Positions 38,687 through 48,729 are shown, counted from the first letter of the stretch. The stretch is DNA of 64,000 nucleotides from Burkholderiales bacterium (GCA_016191995.1 JACPVA010000103.1:1-64000), one strand, 5' to 3'. The notes: a model not told the origin generated them from the sequence alone. A program made the numbers and translations.

Positions 38687-40411
38687 ATGCCCTCCGCATC
38701 CCCATTCATCCTCCGGCTGCTGGTGACCCTCGCGGCGCTGGTCCCCGCCGCGGCGCTCGCCCAGGCCGGCGGCGACCCGGTCCAGACCGGCCCGCGTGGT
38801 GCCGTGGAGCTGGCCCCGCTCCAGCTGCCCGCATCCACCGCCCCCGTTGTCTCGCAACCGCCTGTCGCGCCGGCCGGCGTGGCCGCCCCGGCGGCCTCGC
38901 CGCTGCCGGTCGACCCCGCCACCTCGGCGCGCCCCGTCGTCTTCGGCTCGCAGCTCTTCGGCGGCCGCTTCGCGCAGCAGGCCTTCAGCGGGTTCAACCC
39001 GGACTACCAGATCGCCGTCGGCGACCGCATCAGCATCCGCATGTGGGGCGCCTTTGCGCACGAGTCGGTGCAGCCGGTGGATCCGCAAGGCAATGTCTTC
39101 ATCCCCAATGTCGGCCCGGTCCGGGTGCGCGGGGTCCGCAACGGCGAGCTCGACGCGCATGTCGCCGCGCAGGTCAAGCGCACCTACCGCGCCAACGTCG
39201 GCGTCTACGCGTCGCTGGAAGCGGCGCAGCCGGTCAAGGTCTACGTCACCGGTTTCGTCCGCGCCCCCGGGCTCTACAGCGGGCTGAGCAGCGACTCGGC
39301 GCTCGCCTACCTCGACCGCGCGGGCGGCATCGACCCGGATCGCGGCAGCTTCCTCGCGGTGGACGTGCTGCGCGCCGCGCAGCGGCGCGCCCGGCTCAAC
39401 CTGTACGACTTCCTGCTGCAGGGGCGCATCGAGGCGCTGCAGCTGCAGGACGGGGACACCATCGTCGCCGGGCCGCGCCGCCACACCGTGCGGGTCGGCG
39501 GCGAGGTCCTCAACCCCTACGTGTTCGAGTTCGAGCGTCCGCGCCTGGCGGCGGCCGAGCTGCTCGCGCTGGCCCGACCTCGCCCCGGCGCGACGCACAT
39601 CAGCATCGTGCGCAAGGTCGGCGCCGATCGGCGCAGCGAGTACCACCCGCTGTCCGCGCTGTCCGAGGTCCTGATCGAGGATGGCGACGAAGTCACGCTC
39701 AATGCCGACAAGGTCCCGGGCACCATCCTCGTGCGCATCGAAGGCGCGCACCTGGGCGAGCGCACGCTCGTGCTGCCCTGGGGATCGACCCTGCGCGATG
39801 CGTTGGCGCGCATCCGCCCGGCGCCCCAGGCGCAGCTCGACGCCGTGCAGCTGTTCCGCAGTTCGGTGGCGCAGCGGCAGAAGGAACTGCTCGAGTCCTC
39901 GCTGCGCAGCCTCGAGACGGCGGCGCTGACGGCGCGCAGCGCCACCAGCGAGGAGTCGGCGCTGCGCTCGCGCGAGGCCGAGCTCGTGCTGCAGTTCATC
40001 GACCGCGCGCGTTCCGTGCAACCGCGTGGCCAGGTCGTGCTGGCGCGCCAGGCGCAGGCCGGCGATACGCTGCTCGAGGATGGCGACCTGCTGCGTGTCC
40101 CCGAGCGCAGCAACACCGTGCTGGTCAGCGGCGAGGTCGTCGTCCCGAGCGCCCTCGTCTACGCGCCCCAGGCCAGCGCGCTCGACTACGTGCGCCAGGC
40201 CGGCGGCTTCACGCAGGGGGCGGACGCCGCGCGGCTGCTCGTCGTGCGGATGGACGGCAGCGTCGCCGAGGGCGGCAGCGAGCCCTTGCAGCCGGGCGAC
40301 GAGCTGATGGTCTTGCCGCGCATCGAGACCAAGCGGGTCGAGGTCACGCGCGGCCTGACGCAGATCCTGTACCAGATCGCCGTCTCGGCGAAGGTGCTGT
40401 TCGGGCTGTGA
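38687..40411 (+). CDS. kpsD: Polysaccharide export outer-membrane/periplasmic protein (KpsD/Wza-like)
   Basis: Forms the outer part of the capsule export channel. The 574-residue protein has a signal peptide (residues 1-25, LLVTLAALVPAAALAQA), a poly_export domain (YQIAVGDRISIRMWGAF near 107, then VRGVRNGELDAHVAAQVK) and several SLBB-like repeats (VYVTGFVRAPGLYSGLS, VRVGGEVLNPYVFEF, VLVSGEVVVPSALVY). Length matches KpsD rather than Wza. Its TGA overlaps the next ATG, so the giant glycosyltransferases are translationally coupled to the exporter. Confidence 0.92.
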   Translation: MPSASPFILRLLVTLAALVPAAALAQAGGDPVQTGPRGAVELAPLQLPASTAPVVSQPPVAPAGVAAPAASPLPVDPATSARPVVFGSQLFGGRFAQQAFSGFNPDYQIAVGDRISIRMWGAFAHESVQPVDPQGNVFIPNVGPVRVRGVRNGELDAHVAAQVKRTYRANVGVYASLEAAQPVKVYVTGFVRAPGLYSGLSSDSALAYLDRAGGIDPDRGSFLAVDVLRAAQRRARLNLYDFLLQGRIEALQLQDGDTIVAGPRRHTVRVGGEVLNPYVFEFERPRLAAAELLALARPRPGATHISIVRKVGADRRSEYHPLSALSEVLIEDGDEVTLNADKVPGTILVRIEGAHLGERTLVLPWGSTLRDALARIRPAPQAQLDAVQLFRSSVAQRQKELLESSLRSLETAALTARSATSEESALRSREAELVLQFIDRARSVQPRGQVVLARQAQAGDTLLEDGDLLRVPERSNTVLVSGEVVVPSALVYAPQASALDYVRQAGGFTQGADAARLLVVRMDGSVAEGGSEPLQPGDELMVLPRIETKRVEVTRGLTQILYQIAVSAKVLFGL

Positions 40412-43400
40412 TGGACAGTGCCGCCGCGCTCCCCGCGCCACGGGCTGCCGACCGCAGCGGCAGCGGCCAGGCCGAGTCCGGGGCGTTCGCGCTCGGCCCG
40501 GTCGTTCACGGCCATGGTGCGGACGAGGCCAGCCGCGTGCTCGCCGGCGTCGCGATGCGGCCACTGGTGGGGCGCTGGCTCACGCTGGAATTCCGGCCCG
40601 CCGAGGCCGCCGCGGGCCTGGCCCTGGAGCTCGGTCACGACAGCGGCCGCTGGCCGGCGCTGCGCGTCGCCGTCCAGCCCTGCGCCCGCGCCGGCGCGGC
40701 AGGCAAGGAGCGGCCGGGGGCCGCGGCGATGGCCGCGGTCGCGCTGGTGTTCGTCGTCGACGCCAGTGCCACGCTGCGGCTCGGCGGCGCGGCCGCCGCG
40801 CTCGCGCGTGTCAGGCGCGTCGCGCTCAGCATCGCCGGCGAGCCACCGGCCGGGATCGAGCCACCGCCTGCCGTGCGCGCGGCAGCGGCTCTGCATCGCC
40901 TCGGGGTGGTCGCGCTGCGCGAGATCGCATTCACCGACGATGCCCGGTGGCCGCTGCGCGCCACCGGCGACGACCCGCAGCTGCGCTTCCAGCGCCTGCC
41001 CGGAGACGGGCGGCTCGGCCTGCAGATCGCGCTGGCGCGCGAGGACGACGGCCTGCCGCCGCCCCTGGTCTACTGGGCGCCCGCGGGCCGGGCGTTTCGC
41101 GCCGAGGCCTGCACCCCGCTGCGGCCGGCCGGCAGCGATGCCTGGGCCCTGCAGCTGCCACGCATGGCCGCCGGCACGCGCTGGCGGCTGGACCCGCTGG
41201 ACCGCGAGGGGCGCTTCCGCGTGGACGCCGCCGTCGTGCGCGTGGATGCGGCACTGGACCCCGCGCGGCAGCGCTGGCGCCAGCTCGCCGGACTGCTGCA
41301 TCGCGTGCGGCTGCAGCACGGGCCGGACGGACTGCTGCCGGTGCACGATCTCGTGCTGCTGGACGCGCGCCGGCGGCGCTACTACGCCTCCGGGCACGAC
41401 CCGCAGCTGCGCCTGCGTGCCCCGCTGGCGCGCGGCTGGTACATGCTCGAGCTGGCGCTGGATCTGCCCGGCGCCCGCGCCCAGGCACGCATCTACCTGG
41501 ACCACGGCCAGGGTGACAGCGAGGCGTCGAGCCTCGGCCTGCCGCTGCGCAGCGGCCAGGTCGGCAAGCGGCTGCTCTACCTGGGCGGGCCGGCACGCTT
41601 GCGGCTGGACCCGATGACCGTGCGCGGCGTCTTCGGCCTGCGGCACTTCAGGCTCGCCCGCGTGACCGAGTCCTTTGCCTGCACGCGCATGCGGCGCAAG
41701 CTCGAGGCGGCGCGCACGCGTCGCGGCGCGGTGCCTGCCGACCCGCCCGCGCCGCGGCTGGACACGCCACAGGCGCTGTGGTCGCACTACGCGCGGCTGT
41801 TCGAGCGTGCCGAGACGCAGGGCATCGACTACGCCGGCTGGATCGAGGAGGTCGAGCAGCCGGCGCTGGCCTCGGCCGCGGCGCAGGCGGCCGAGGCCGC
41901 CGGCTGGTCCTTCAGGCCGGTTTTCTCGGTCGTCGTCCCGGTGCACGAGACGCCCGAGCCCTGGCTGCGCGATTGTCTGGCCAGCGTCCGGCGCCAGACC
42001 TATCCGCACTGGGAGCTGTGCGTCGCCGACGATGCCTCGGCCGCGCCGCATGTCGCCGCGGTGCTGGACGAGGCCGCCGCCGACCGCCGCGTGCGCATCG
42101 TGCGCCGGACCGAGCGCGGCCATGTCTGCGCTGCCAGCAACAGCGCGCTGGCGCTGGCGCGCGGCGACTTCGTCGTCCTGCTCGACCACGACGACCTGCT
42201 CGCGCCGCACGCCCTGCACGCCCTCGCGCGTGCGCTGCAGTCCAGGCCCGGCGCGCTCATCGTCTACTCCGACGAGGACAAGCTCGACGAGTCCGGCGAT
42301 CGCTGCGACCCGTACTTCAAGCCCGCGTGGTCCCCCGACCTGCTCGGGTCGCAGAACTATGTCTCGCACCTGGGGGCCTACAGGCGCACGCTGGTCGAGC
42401 AGGTCGGCGGCTTTCGGCCCGGGTTCGAGGGCAGCCAGGACTACGACCTCCTGCTGCGCTGCGCCAGCCGCGTGGCCGACCCGCGCGACGTGCTGCACGT
42501 GCCGCAGGTCCTCTACCACTGGCGCAAGTCGCCCGGGTCGACCGCCAGCAGCCACGCCGCCAAGGACTACGCCAGCGCGGCCGCGCGGCGCGCCTTGCAG
42601 GCGCACTTCGGCGCCCGCGCCCCCGGCGCGCAAGTCGACATCATCGGCCCCGGCCGCTACCGCGTGCGCTGGCCGCTGCCCGATCCGCCGCCGCTGGTCA
42701 GCCTGATCGTGCCAACGCGCGACGGCCTGGACGTGCTGCGCAAGTGCATCGAGTCGATCGTCGAGCGCACCACCTACCCGACGTACGAGATCCTCGTCGT
42801 CGACAACCAGTCGAGCGACCCGGCGGCACTGGCCTACCTGGACGAGCTGCCGGCGCGCAGCGGCGGGCGTGTGCGCGTGTTGCGCCACGACGCGCCGTTC
42901 AACTTCTCGGCCATCAACAACGCCGCCGCGGCGCAGGCGCGCGGCAGCGTGCTCGGCCTGATCAACAACGATATCGAGGTCATCTCGCCGGGCTGGCTCG
43001 ACGAGATGGTCGGCCAGGCGCTGCGGCCGGAGATCGGCTGCGTCGGCGCCAAGCTCTACTACCCCGACGACACCGTGCAGCATGGTGGCGTCGTGCTCGG
43101 CATAGGCGGCGTCGCCGGGCACGCGCACAAGCACTTCCCGCGCGATGCCGAGGGCTACTTCAGCCGCCTGCAGGTCGTCCACAACGTCAGCGCGGTCACC
43201 GGTGCGGCGCTGGTCGTCCGCAAGAGCGTGTTCGACGAGGTCGGAGGGCTCGACGCCGAGCATCTTGTCGTCGCGTTCAACGATGTCGACCTGTGCCTGA
43301 AGGTGCAGGCGGCCGGCTACCGCAACCTGTGGACCCCGTTCGCCGAGCTCTACCATCACGAGTCGCGCACGCGCGGCGCCGACGTCCGGCCCGAGGCGGC

Positions 43401-43623
43401 GGCGCGCCACGATCGCGAGGCGCGCGTGATGGTCGCCCGCTGGGGCGCGCGGCTGAAGGCCGACCCCTATTACAGTCCCAACCTCACGCTGGAGCGCGAG
43501 GACTTCTCGCTCGGCGATGCGCACCCCGCGCATCGCGTCGATGCCCGCAGCGCGCCGCCGTCGCGCGCTGCAGCGGCCGGCGTGCCGAACGATGGCCCCG
43601 AGGCCCGGACCCCTGCCCCATGA
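40411..43623 (+). CDS. Large bifunctional glycosyltransferase, two GT2 domains
   Basis: A 1070-residue protein. Residues 1-500 form an unrecognised region with many beta-rich Leu/Arg/Ala stretches. A first GT-A/GT2 domain runs from about 505 (FSVVVPVHETPEPWLRDCLA, LLDHDDLLAPHAL as DxD) to 740. A second starts near 762 (LVSLIVPTRDGLDVLRKCIE, INNDIEVISPGWLDEM) and ends near 1010. Both resemble rhamnosyl- or hexosyltransferases of O-antigen and capsule loci. Two catalytic domains suggest one enzyme adding two alternate sugars of the repeat. The ATG overlaps the kpsD stop and the stop overlaps the next gene. Sugar specificity is unknown. Confidence 0.88.
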   Translation: MDSAAALPAPRAADRSGSGQAESGAFALGPVVHGHGADEASRVLAGVAMRPLVGRWLTLEFRPAEAAAGLALELGHDSGRWPALRVAVQPCARAGAAGKERPGAAAMAAVALVFVVDASATLRLGGAAAALARVRRVALSIAGEPPAGIEPPPAVRAAAALHRLGVVALREIAFTDDARWPLRATGDDPQLRFQRLPGDGRLGLQIALAREDDGLPPPLVYWAPAGRAFRAEACTPLRPAGSDAWALQLPRMAAGTRWRLDPLDREGRFRVDAAVVRVDAALDPARQRWRQLAGLLHRVRLQHGPDGLLPVHDLVLLDARRRRYYASGHDPQLRLRAPLARGWYMLELALDLPGARAQARIYLDHGQGDSEASSLGLPLRSGQVGKRLLYLGGPARLRLDPMTVRGVFGLRHFRLARVTESFACTRMRRKLEAARTRRGAVPADPPAPRLDTPQALWSHYARLFERAETQGIDYAGWIEEVEQPALASAAAQAAEAAGWSFRPVFSVVVPVHETPEPWLRDCLASVRRQTYPHWELCVADDASAAPHVAAVLDEAAADRRVRIVRRTERGHVCAASNSALALARGDFVVLLDHDDLLAPHALHALARALQSRPGALIVYSDEDKLDESGDRCDPYFKPAWSPDLLGSQNYVSHLGAYRRTLVEQVGGFRPGFEGSQDYDLLLRCASRVADPRDVLHVPQVLYHWRKSPGSTASSHAAKDYASAAARRALQAHFGARAPGAQVDIIGPGRYRVRWPLPDPPPLVSLIVPTRDGLDVLRKCIESIVERTTYPTYEILVVDNQSSDPAALAYLDELPARSGGRVRVLRHDAPFNFSAINNAAAAQARGSVLGLINNDIEVISPGWLDEMVGQALRPEIGCVGAKLYYPDDTVQHGGVVLGIGGVAGHAHKHFPRDAEGYFSRLQVVHNVSAVTGAALVVRKSVFDEVGGLDAEHLVVAFNDVDLCLKVQAAGYRNLWTPFAELYHHESRTRGADVRPEAAARHDREARVMVARWGARLKADPYYSPNLTLEREDFSLGDAHPAHRVDARSAPPSRAAAAGVPNDGPEARTPAP

Positions 43624-46430
43624 AGAAGACGACCCCGATGAAGCTGCCCAAGCTCTTCAAGCCGGCCGCCAGCGCCAAGCCGCTGCGCGGCTTCATCGAC
43701 GCGCATGCCGACGGCATGCTCGCCGGCTGGGCGTTCGACCCCGGGCAGGCCGATCGCCGGCTGGAGGTCGAGGCCTGGGTCGGGGGCAAGCCCTGCGGTA
43801 CCGGCCTGGCCGAGACCTTCCGCGACGATCTGCTGAAGAACGGCATCGGCGACGGCCGGCACGGATTCCACTTCCGGCTGGCGACGGAACTGCGTGCGGG
43901 CGAATCGGCCGAAGTCCATCTCGTCGATGCCGCCAGCGGCCAGCGCATCCCCGCCAACACCTTCAAGATCACGCGCGCCGCCTCGCGCGGGCTGCGCATC
44001 GCAGGCGTGGAGGACGGGCAGCTCGTCGGCCAGATCGAGACCGCCAGCCCCGATGGCGCCGAGCCGACGCTGTACCTGCTGCTGGACGACGGGCCCGCCG
44101 TCGCCGGCGTGCCGGCACGGCGCGAGGAAGGCCGCGTCACCTTCCGCCTGCCGATCCCGCGCGAGGCCTTCGACGGCATGCCGCACCTGCTGGTCGCCGG
44201 CGTCGAGGGCGAGCCCGGCGTCGAGGCGGCCTGGCTCGACGTGCTTCCCGGCATCCAGACCCCCTGGACCTACCTGGCCAGCAGCGCCGCGCGCAACGGC
44301 TACGCGGCGCTGCCCCGCACGGCCGGATACCGCTACGAATCGCTGCGCCTGCACACCGAGGCCGCGCTCGGGCCGGATGCGCGCCCCGATGCGCTGCAGC
44401 GGCTGCGCGCGGTCAGCGCGGCGCATGCCGTCGTCGTCGAGGGCTACGAGGACCGGCGGCGCTTTCCGCGGCTGAGCCTGCCGCCGGTCGACGACCCGCT
44501 CGTCTCGATCGTCATCCCGGTCCACGACAAGTACGAGCTCACCTACCACTGCCTGGCGTCGCTGATCCTCGCCTGCAACGAGGCCAGCTTCGAGGCCATC
44601 GTCGTCGACGACTGCTCGAGCGACCGCACGACGGAGCTTGCCGGCGATGTCGAGAACGTGCGGCTGATCGTCAACGACAGCAACCTCGGCTTCCTGCTCA
44701 GCTGCAACAAGGGTGCAGCGGCCGCGCGCGGCCGCTATGTCGTCATGCTCAACAACGACACCGAGGTGACCTCGGGCTGGCTCGACGAGCTGATCGACGC
44801 CTTCACCCGCTTCCCCAGGGTCGGCATGGCGGGATCCAAGCTGCTGTACCCGGACGGCCGGCTGCAGGAGGCCGGCGGCATCGTCTGGGGCAACGGCGCG
44901 CCCTGGAACCTGGGCCGTGGGCAGAACCCGCGCCACCCCTCGTACAACTATGCGCGCCAGTCCGACTACCTCTCGGGCGCGGCGCTGATGCTGCCGCGCG
45001 CGGTCTGGGAACGCGTCGGCGGCTTCAGCGAGGAGTTCGCGCCGGCCTACTACGAGGACACCGACCTCGCGTTCAAGGTCCGGGCCGCCGGCTACCGCAC
45101 CTACTACGTGCCGTTCTCCGAGGTCGTGCACTTCGAGGGCATGAGCAACGGGCGCGACGTCTCCAGCGGCATCAAGCGCCACCAGCTGCTCAACGAGCCC
45201 AAGTTCCGCGCCAAGTGGTTCGACGCCTACCGCCACAACGGCAAGGTCTGCGAGGACCTGACGCTGAACATGGACCGCGGCATCGCCCACCGCGTGCTGA
45301 TGATCGACCACTCCGTCCCGCGCCCGGACCAGGATGCCGGATCGCACGCCGCGGTACAGGAGATCCGGATGCTGCAGGCCAACGGCTGCAAGATCACCTT
45401 CGTGCCCGAGAACATGGCGCACCTGGGCAAGTACACCGACGACCTGCAGCGCATGGGGGTCGAGTGCATCTGCGCCCCGTTCTACGTCTCGATCGAGGAG
45501 CTGCTGCAGCAGCGCGGCGGCGACTTCGACCTCGTCTACATCACGCGCTACGACGTCGCCGAGCGGCAGCTGCCGGCCGTGCGCCGCCTCACGCGCGCCA
45601 AGGTGCTGTTCAACAACGCGGACCTGCACTTCCTGCGCGAGCTGCGCGCCGCGCTGGCGGCGCGCAGCACCGATCTGAGCGGCCCGCTGGCCACGCGCGA
45701 CCGCGAGCTCGCGCTGATGCGGCAGGTGGACGCCATCCTGTCGTACAACGCGACCGAGCACGCCGTCATCGCCAGCCACAACCTGCGCGACGACAACCTG
45801 TTCCTGTGCCCCTGGGTGACCGACTTCAAGGGGCACCGCACGCCGTTCGCCGGGCGCAGCGGGATCGCCTTCCTGGGCGGCTACCGGCACAAGCCCAACG
45901 TCGAGGCGGTGCAGTTCTTCGTGCGCGAGGTCATGCCGCTGCTGCGGCGCGCGCATCCCGGCGTGCGCTTCCATGTCTACGGCAGCAGCGTGCCCGCCGA
46001 GCTCGAGGCGCTGGCGGCCGACGACGTCGTCATCGAGGGCTTCGTCGAGACGCTCGACGAGGTCTTCGAGACCTGTCGCATCTTCGTCGCCCCGCTCGTC
46101 TCCGGCGCCGGCCTGAAGGGCAAGGTCGTCGAGGCCGCGTCCTACGCCGTCCCCAGCGTGCTGTCGCCGGTGGCCGCCGAAGGCACGGGGCTGACCGGCG
46201 AGTCGATGGCGCTGATCGCCTCCACCCCCACCGAGTGGGTGCAGGCGATCGGCCGCCTGTACCACGACGAGGCGCTCTGGAACGAGATGTCGGCCAACCT
46301 CGCCGCCTTCGTCAAGCGCGCGTACTCGCTCGACAATGGCGTGCGGCAGATGCGCCGCCCGCTCAGCTACCTGGGGCTGTTCGTGCCGCAGGAGTTCGTC
46401 AACCAGGGCGGCGGCGGCGCGGCAAGCTGA
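43620..46430 (+). CDS. Multidomain glycosyltransferase: beta domain + GT2 + GT4-like
   Basis: A 936-residue protein. Residues about 20-130 form a small beta domain (GFIDAHADGMLAGWAFD...GIGDGRHGFHF) of a kind also seen at the C-terminus of the sulfotransferase at 58242. A GT2 domain follows from about 294 (LVSIVIPVHDKYELTYHCLA, LNNDTEVTSGWLDELI) to about 530. The C-terminal 380 residues look like a GT-B/GT4 enzyme: GIAFLGGYRHKPNVEAVQFF near 750 and FVAPLVSGAGLKGKVVEAAS near 825. Start ATG 43620 overlaps the preceding stop. It likely assembles the capsule repeat with its neighbour. Confidence 0.88.
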   Translation: MKKTTPMKLPKLFKPAASAKPLRGFIDAHADGMLAGWAFDPGQADRRLEVEAWVGGKPCGTGLAETFRDDLLKNGIGDGRHGFHFRLATELRAGESAEVHLVDAASGQRIPANTFKITRAASRGLRIAGVEDGQLVGQIETASPDGAEPTLYLLLDDGPAVAGVPARREEGRVTFRLPIPREAFDGMPHLLVAGVEGEPGVEAAWLDVLPGIQTPWTYLASSAARNGYAALPRTAGYRYESLRLHTEAALGPDARPDALQRLRAVSAAHAVVVEGYEDRRRFPRLSLPPVDDPLVSIVIPVHDKYELTYHCLASLILACNEASFEAIVVDDCSSDRTTELAGDVENVRLIVNDSNLGFLLSCNKGAAAARGRYVVMLNNDTEVTSGWLDELIDAFTRFPRVGMAGSKLLYPDGRLQEAGGIVWGNGAPWNLGRGQNPRHPSYNYARQSDYLSGAALMLPRAVWERVGGFSEEFAPAYYEDTDLAFKVRAAGYRTYYVPFSEVVHFEGMSNGRDVSSGIKRHQLLNEPKFRAKWFDAYRHNGKVCEDLTLNMDRGIAHRVLMIDHSVPRPDQDAGSHAAVQEIRMLQANGCKITFVPENMAHLGKYTDDLQRMGVECICAPFYVSIEELLQQRGGDFDLVYITRYDVAERQLPAVRRLTRAKVLFNNADLHFLRELRAALAARSTDLSGPLATRDRELALMRQVDAILSYNATEHAVIASHNLRDDNLFLCPWVTDFKGHRTPFAGRSGIAFLGGYRHKPNVEAVQFFVREVMPLLRRAHPGVRFHVYGSSVPAELEALAADDVVIEGFVETLDEVFETCRIFVAPLVSGAGLKGKVVEAASYAVPSVLSPVAAEGTGLTGESMALIASTPTEWVQAIGRLYHDEALWNEMSANLAAFVKRAYSLDNGVRQMRRPLSYLGLFVPQEFVNQGGGGAAS

Positions 46431-46475
46431 GCCCCGCAGCGGCTCGTTCGCACCATGAAAACGCAGGAGCAGGTC

Positions 46476-46661
46476 ATGCAGGACCAGGAGCAGTGCTTTC
46501 TCGTCGACGGCATCAAGACCATCGCGATCCACAACGGCGTCGTGCGCATCCAGTTCATGCGCCTGGGCATGGACGGCAAACCGGTCAACAGCGTCGAGCT
46601 GCATGTCCCGGTGGTCTCGATGAAGTCCGTCGCCGAGGCGCTGCGCAAGGCCGCGCCGTGA
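46476..46661 (+). CDS. Small conserved-looking hypothetical protein
   Basis: A 61-residue protein that I do not recognise. It is not a shadow: it sits in a gap, is colinear with the operon, and has balanced composition (VDGIKTIAIHNGVVRIQF, then MDGKPVNSVELHVPV). The pattern suggests a small beta-sheet followed by a C-terminal helix (MKSVAEALRKA). AGGAG at 46465-46469 lies 6 bases before ATG 46476, which favours this start over ATG 46455. Position at the end of the glycosyltransferase operon hints at a regulatory or assembly role, which is conjecture. Confidence 0.6.
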   Translation: MQDQEQCFLVDGIKTIAIHNGVVRIQFMRLGMDGKPVNSVELHVPVVSMKSVAEALRKAAP

Positions 46662-46931
46662 GGCGTCGGGCTTGGCGGACTCCAGGCGCAATGCGGTGGG
46701 CAGCTTTGGTCGGAACGAGACCCTGCCCGGTCGGGCGCCGCCGCCGTGCGTGGAGCTGTGCAGCGCCCGGAATTCGGGTGCGGCGGATGCGGATCCGATC
46801 CCATGGTCGACGCGCCGTCACCGATTCGGGCGGCATCCGGAGTTCGCGGGCGGCAGCAGGCGCGACGACTCGTGAGCCGGGCCCGGCTGCAAAGCCCACG
46901 ATGTGTCTAACAGCATCAGGTTGCATCATCG

Positions 46932-47618
46932 ATGTGCATCATCAACCACACCTACAAGTTCGTCTTCGTCCATGTTCCGAAATCCGCCGGAACGTCGATT
47001 ACCAACGTGTTGAGCACGTTGACGAACTACTGCGATCAGGAAATCGGCGGCACTGCGTTCGGCGAAAGAATTCAACCGGCTTATCGTGATCGTTTCGGTC
47101 TGGCGAAGCATTCAAGCGCCAATGAGATTAGAAACATCATGGGCAGACCCTTGTGGGGAAGGTATTTCACATTCGCTTTCGTCCGCAATCCTTTTTCGAG
47201 ATGCCTTTCGACCTATCACTTCCTGCGTCGCTGGGAAGGCTCGATGTCCGAATTCCACGACCAGATGCGCGCCTTCAAGACCCTCGATGAGTATGTGATG
47301 TCAGACATCTGGGAACATGGCAATGGACCGGACCAGATATTCAGACCTCAGATCTACTGGCTGCGCTCGAACCAGGGCGGGCAGCTGCTGACTTCGTTTG
47401 TCGGGAAGGTCGAGAATATTGCCGAAGATCTGCGCCGGATACTCGATGTCGTCGGCGCATCGTGGCCAGCGCTCAAACTCGGCGATGTTCCAAGACTCAA
47501 CCAGAGCCCAGGCGAATCTGAGCTCGCCGACCTCAGTGGCCGTGCGATCCAGAAGATTCAGGAGAAATATCGGACAGATTTCGAGCTCTTTGAATATCCG
47601 CTGGATCCCGAGTCCTAG
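46932..47618 (+). CDS. Sulfotransferase family protein (Sulfotransfer_2-like), 1
   Basis: A 228-residue protein with the PAPS-binding 5'-phosphosulfate loop HVPKSAGTSITN (residues 14-25) and the 3'-phosphate-binding motif FVRNPFSRCLSTYHFL (about 82-97). This is the carbohydrate sulfotransferase 2 pattern, which transfers sulfate from PAPS to sugars. The coding sequence is visibly less GC-rich than the capsule operon just upstream, suggesting acquisition. No good ribosome-binding site precedes ATG 46932. Sulfation of the surface polysaccharide is the obvious hypothesis, but substrate is not shown by sequence. Confidence 0.85.
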   Translation: MCIINHTYKFVFVHVPKSAGTSITNVLSTLTNYCDQEIGGTAFGERIQPAYRDRFGLAKHSSANEIRNIMGRPLWGRYFTFAFVRNPFSRCLSTYHFLRRWEGSMSEFHDQMRAFKTLDEYVMSDIWEHGNGPDQIFRPQIYWLRSNQGGQLLTSFVGKVENIAEDLRRILDVVGASWPALKLGDVPRLNQSPGESELADLSGRAIQKIQEKYRTDFELFEYPLDPES

Positions 47619-48072
47619 CCCTGTCCGTCGCAGTCGCACGTCTGCTCCACGCACGAACTCCGATTCGATCTGATGGCCATTTCCGGCGCGGGTCTCTTGC
47701 CCGGCGAAACGCGACACGAATCGTTCGGATGCACGAGACCGCCTCTGCCACGGGCGCACGGGCGAGTAGCGGTGCGAGCCACGCGACCAGACGACATCGC
47801 CGGCGCGCCGTCAGGTCCCACCGGCGGCCTCGCTGTTGCGCGGCCCCTGTTCTTCCCGTGGATTGGGCCCGGCTCGCCGGACGGTCTTAGCGACGCCGTG
47901 TCGGCGCAAGCCGGTCTGGCCGGAGAAGATTTCCTGGGGTCAGGTATGGAAGAACACGCGAGCGCGACGCGAAGACACCACGACCGCACCGACGGCCCAC
48001 GATCACCAAAGTCGCTCCCCAACTTCGGGTGAATTCAACCCGGCGAACGATGCAGAACTATCGAACAAGGCC
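47619..48072. other. 454-bp gap between sulfotransferase genes
   Basis: An ORF of 119 codons is open on the plus strand at 47673-48032, but its composition is Pro/Ser/Gly/Arg-rich without secondary-structure pattern and I see no ribosome-binding site, so I do not call it. I see no RNA gene or clear repeat. The gap may be remnant DNA from assembly of the island. Confidence 0.5.
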
Positions 48073-48720
48073 ATGATTTATAACGATCAAGTACTCTTCA
48101 TCCACGTGCCGAAGACGGCAGGGATGTCCTTGACCCACTATTTGGCCGACAACCTCCCGGGTGAGGTGTATAACGTTGCACCGGAAGCGGCAAGACAGGG
48201 CCCGGCTACCCGAATGAAGCATGTCAAGGGTCCGCGCCACGCGGATCTGCCGAAGGCACGCGAGGTCCTGGCAGGGCAGGGCAGATCACTCGAGGATTTC
48301 AAGCTGATCCTCAGCGTAGTGCGCTGCCCGTACGACCTCGAGGTATCGCGATACCACTATCTTAGGCAGGGGCATCCTTGGGACAAGGGATTGGCTCAGG
48401 ATATCGCGATGACAGCCGACTTCAAGGAATTCTGCAAGCGGGCGCCGTTTCAAGGCAGAAACCCTGCGCTGATCGAACGATTCTATTGCGAGGAAGACCG
48501 GCTGCCGCGCAATGCCCGCGTTCTGAGATTCGAAGGGCTGAGTGTCGGTCTGCCACTCGCGCTGCGTGACGTTTGCGAGGAGCGCAAGCCTCTGCGAAAG
48601 GTGAATGTCAGCAAGCGCAGACCGTACGGTGAGTATTTCGACAGCGAAACGGAAAATTACGCATACGAAAAGTATAAGTGGCTGTTCGACATGGGCTACT
48701 ATTCGCGCGAAAGTTTCTAG
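48073..48720 (+). CDS. Sulfotransferase family protein, 2
   Basis: A 215-residue protein with the phosphosulfate loop FIHVPKTAGMSLTHYL near residue 9 and VVRCPYDLEVSRYHYL near residue 83 as the 3'-phosphate motif (Arg, then Ser replaced by Cys-Pro-Tyr context; the RxP arrangement is slightly altered). It starts at ATG 48073; the open frame extends upstream to 47836 only as low-complexity reading. The stop is 9 bases before the next gene and overlaps its ribosome-binding site. Family membership likely; activity uncertain because the second motif is atypical. Confidence 0.8.
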   Translation: MIYNDQVLFIHVPKTAGMSLTHYLADNLPGEVYNVAPEAARQGPATRMKHVKGPRHADLPKAREVLAGQGRSLEDFKLILSVVRCPYDLEVSRYHYLRQGHPWDKGLAQDIAMTADFKEFCKRAPFQGRNPALIERFYCEEDRLPRNARVLRFEGLSVGLPLALRDVCEERKPLRKVNVSKRRPYGEYFDSETENYAYEKYKWLFDMGYYSRESF

Positions 48721-48729
48721 GGGGTATAC

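Noticed and set aside
40186-43533. An 1115-codon minus-strand frame opposite the first large glycosyltransferase
   Set aside because: Arg/Ala/Val/Gly-rich reading without domain signature; the plus strand has two GT2 domains with conserved motifs.
47673-48032. 119-codon plus-strand ORF between sulfotransferase genes
   Set aside because: No ribosome-binding site, no recognisable motif, low-complexity composition.
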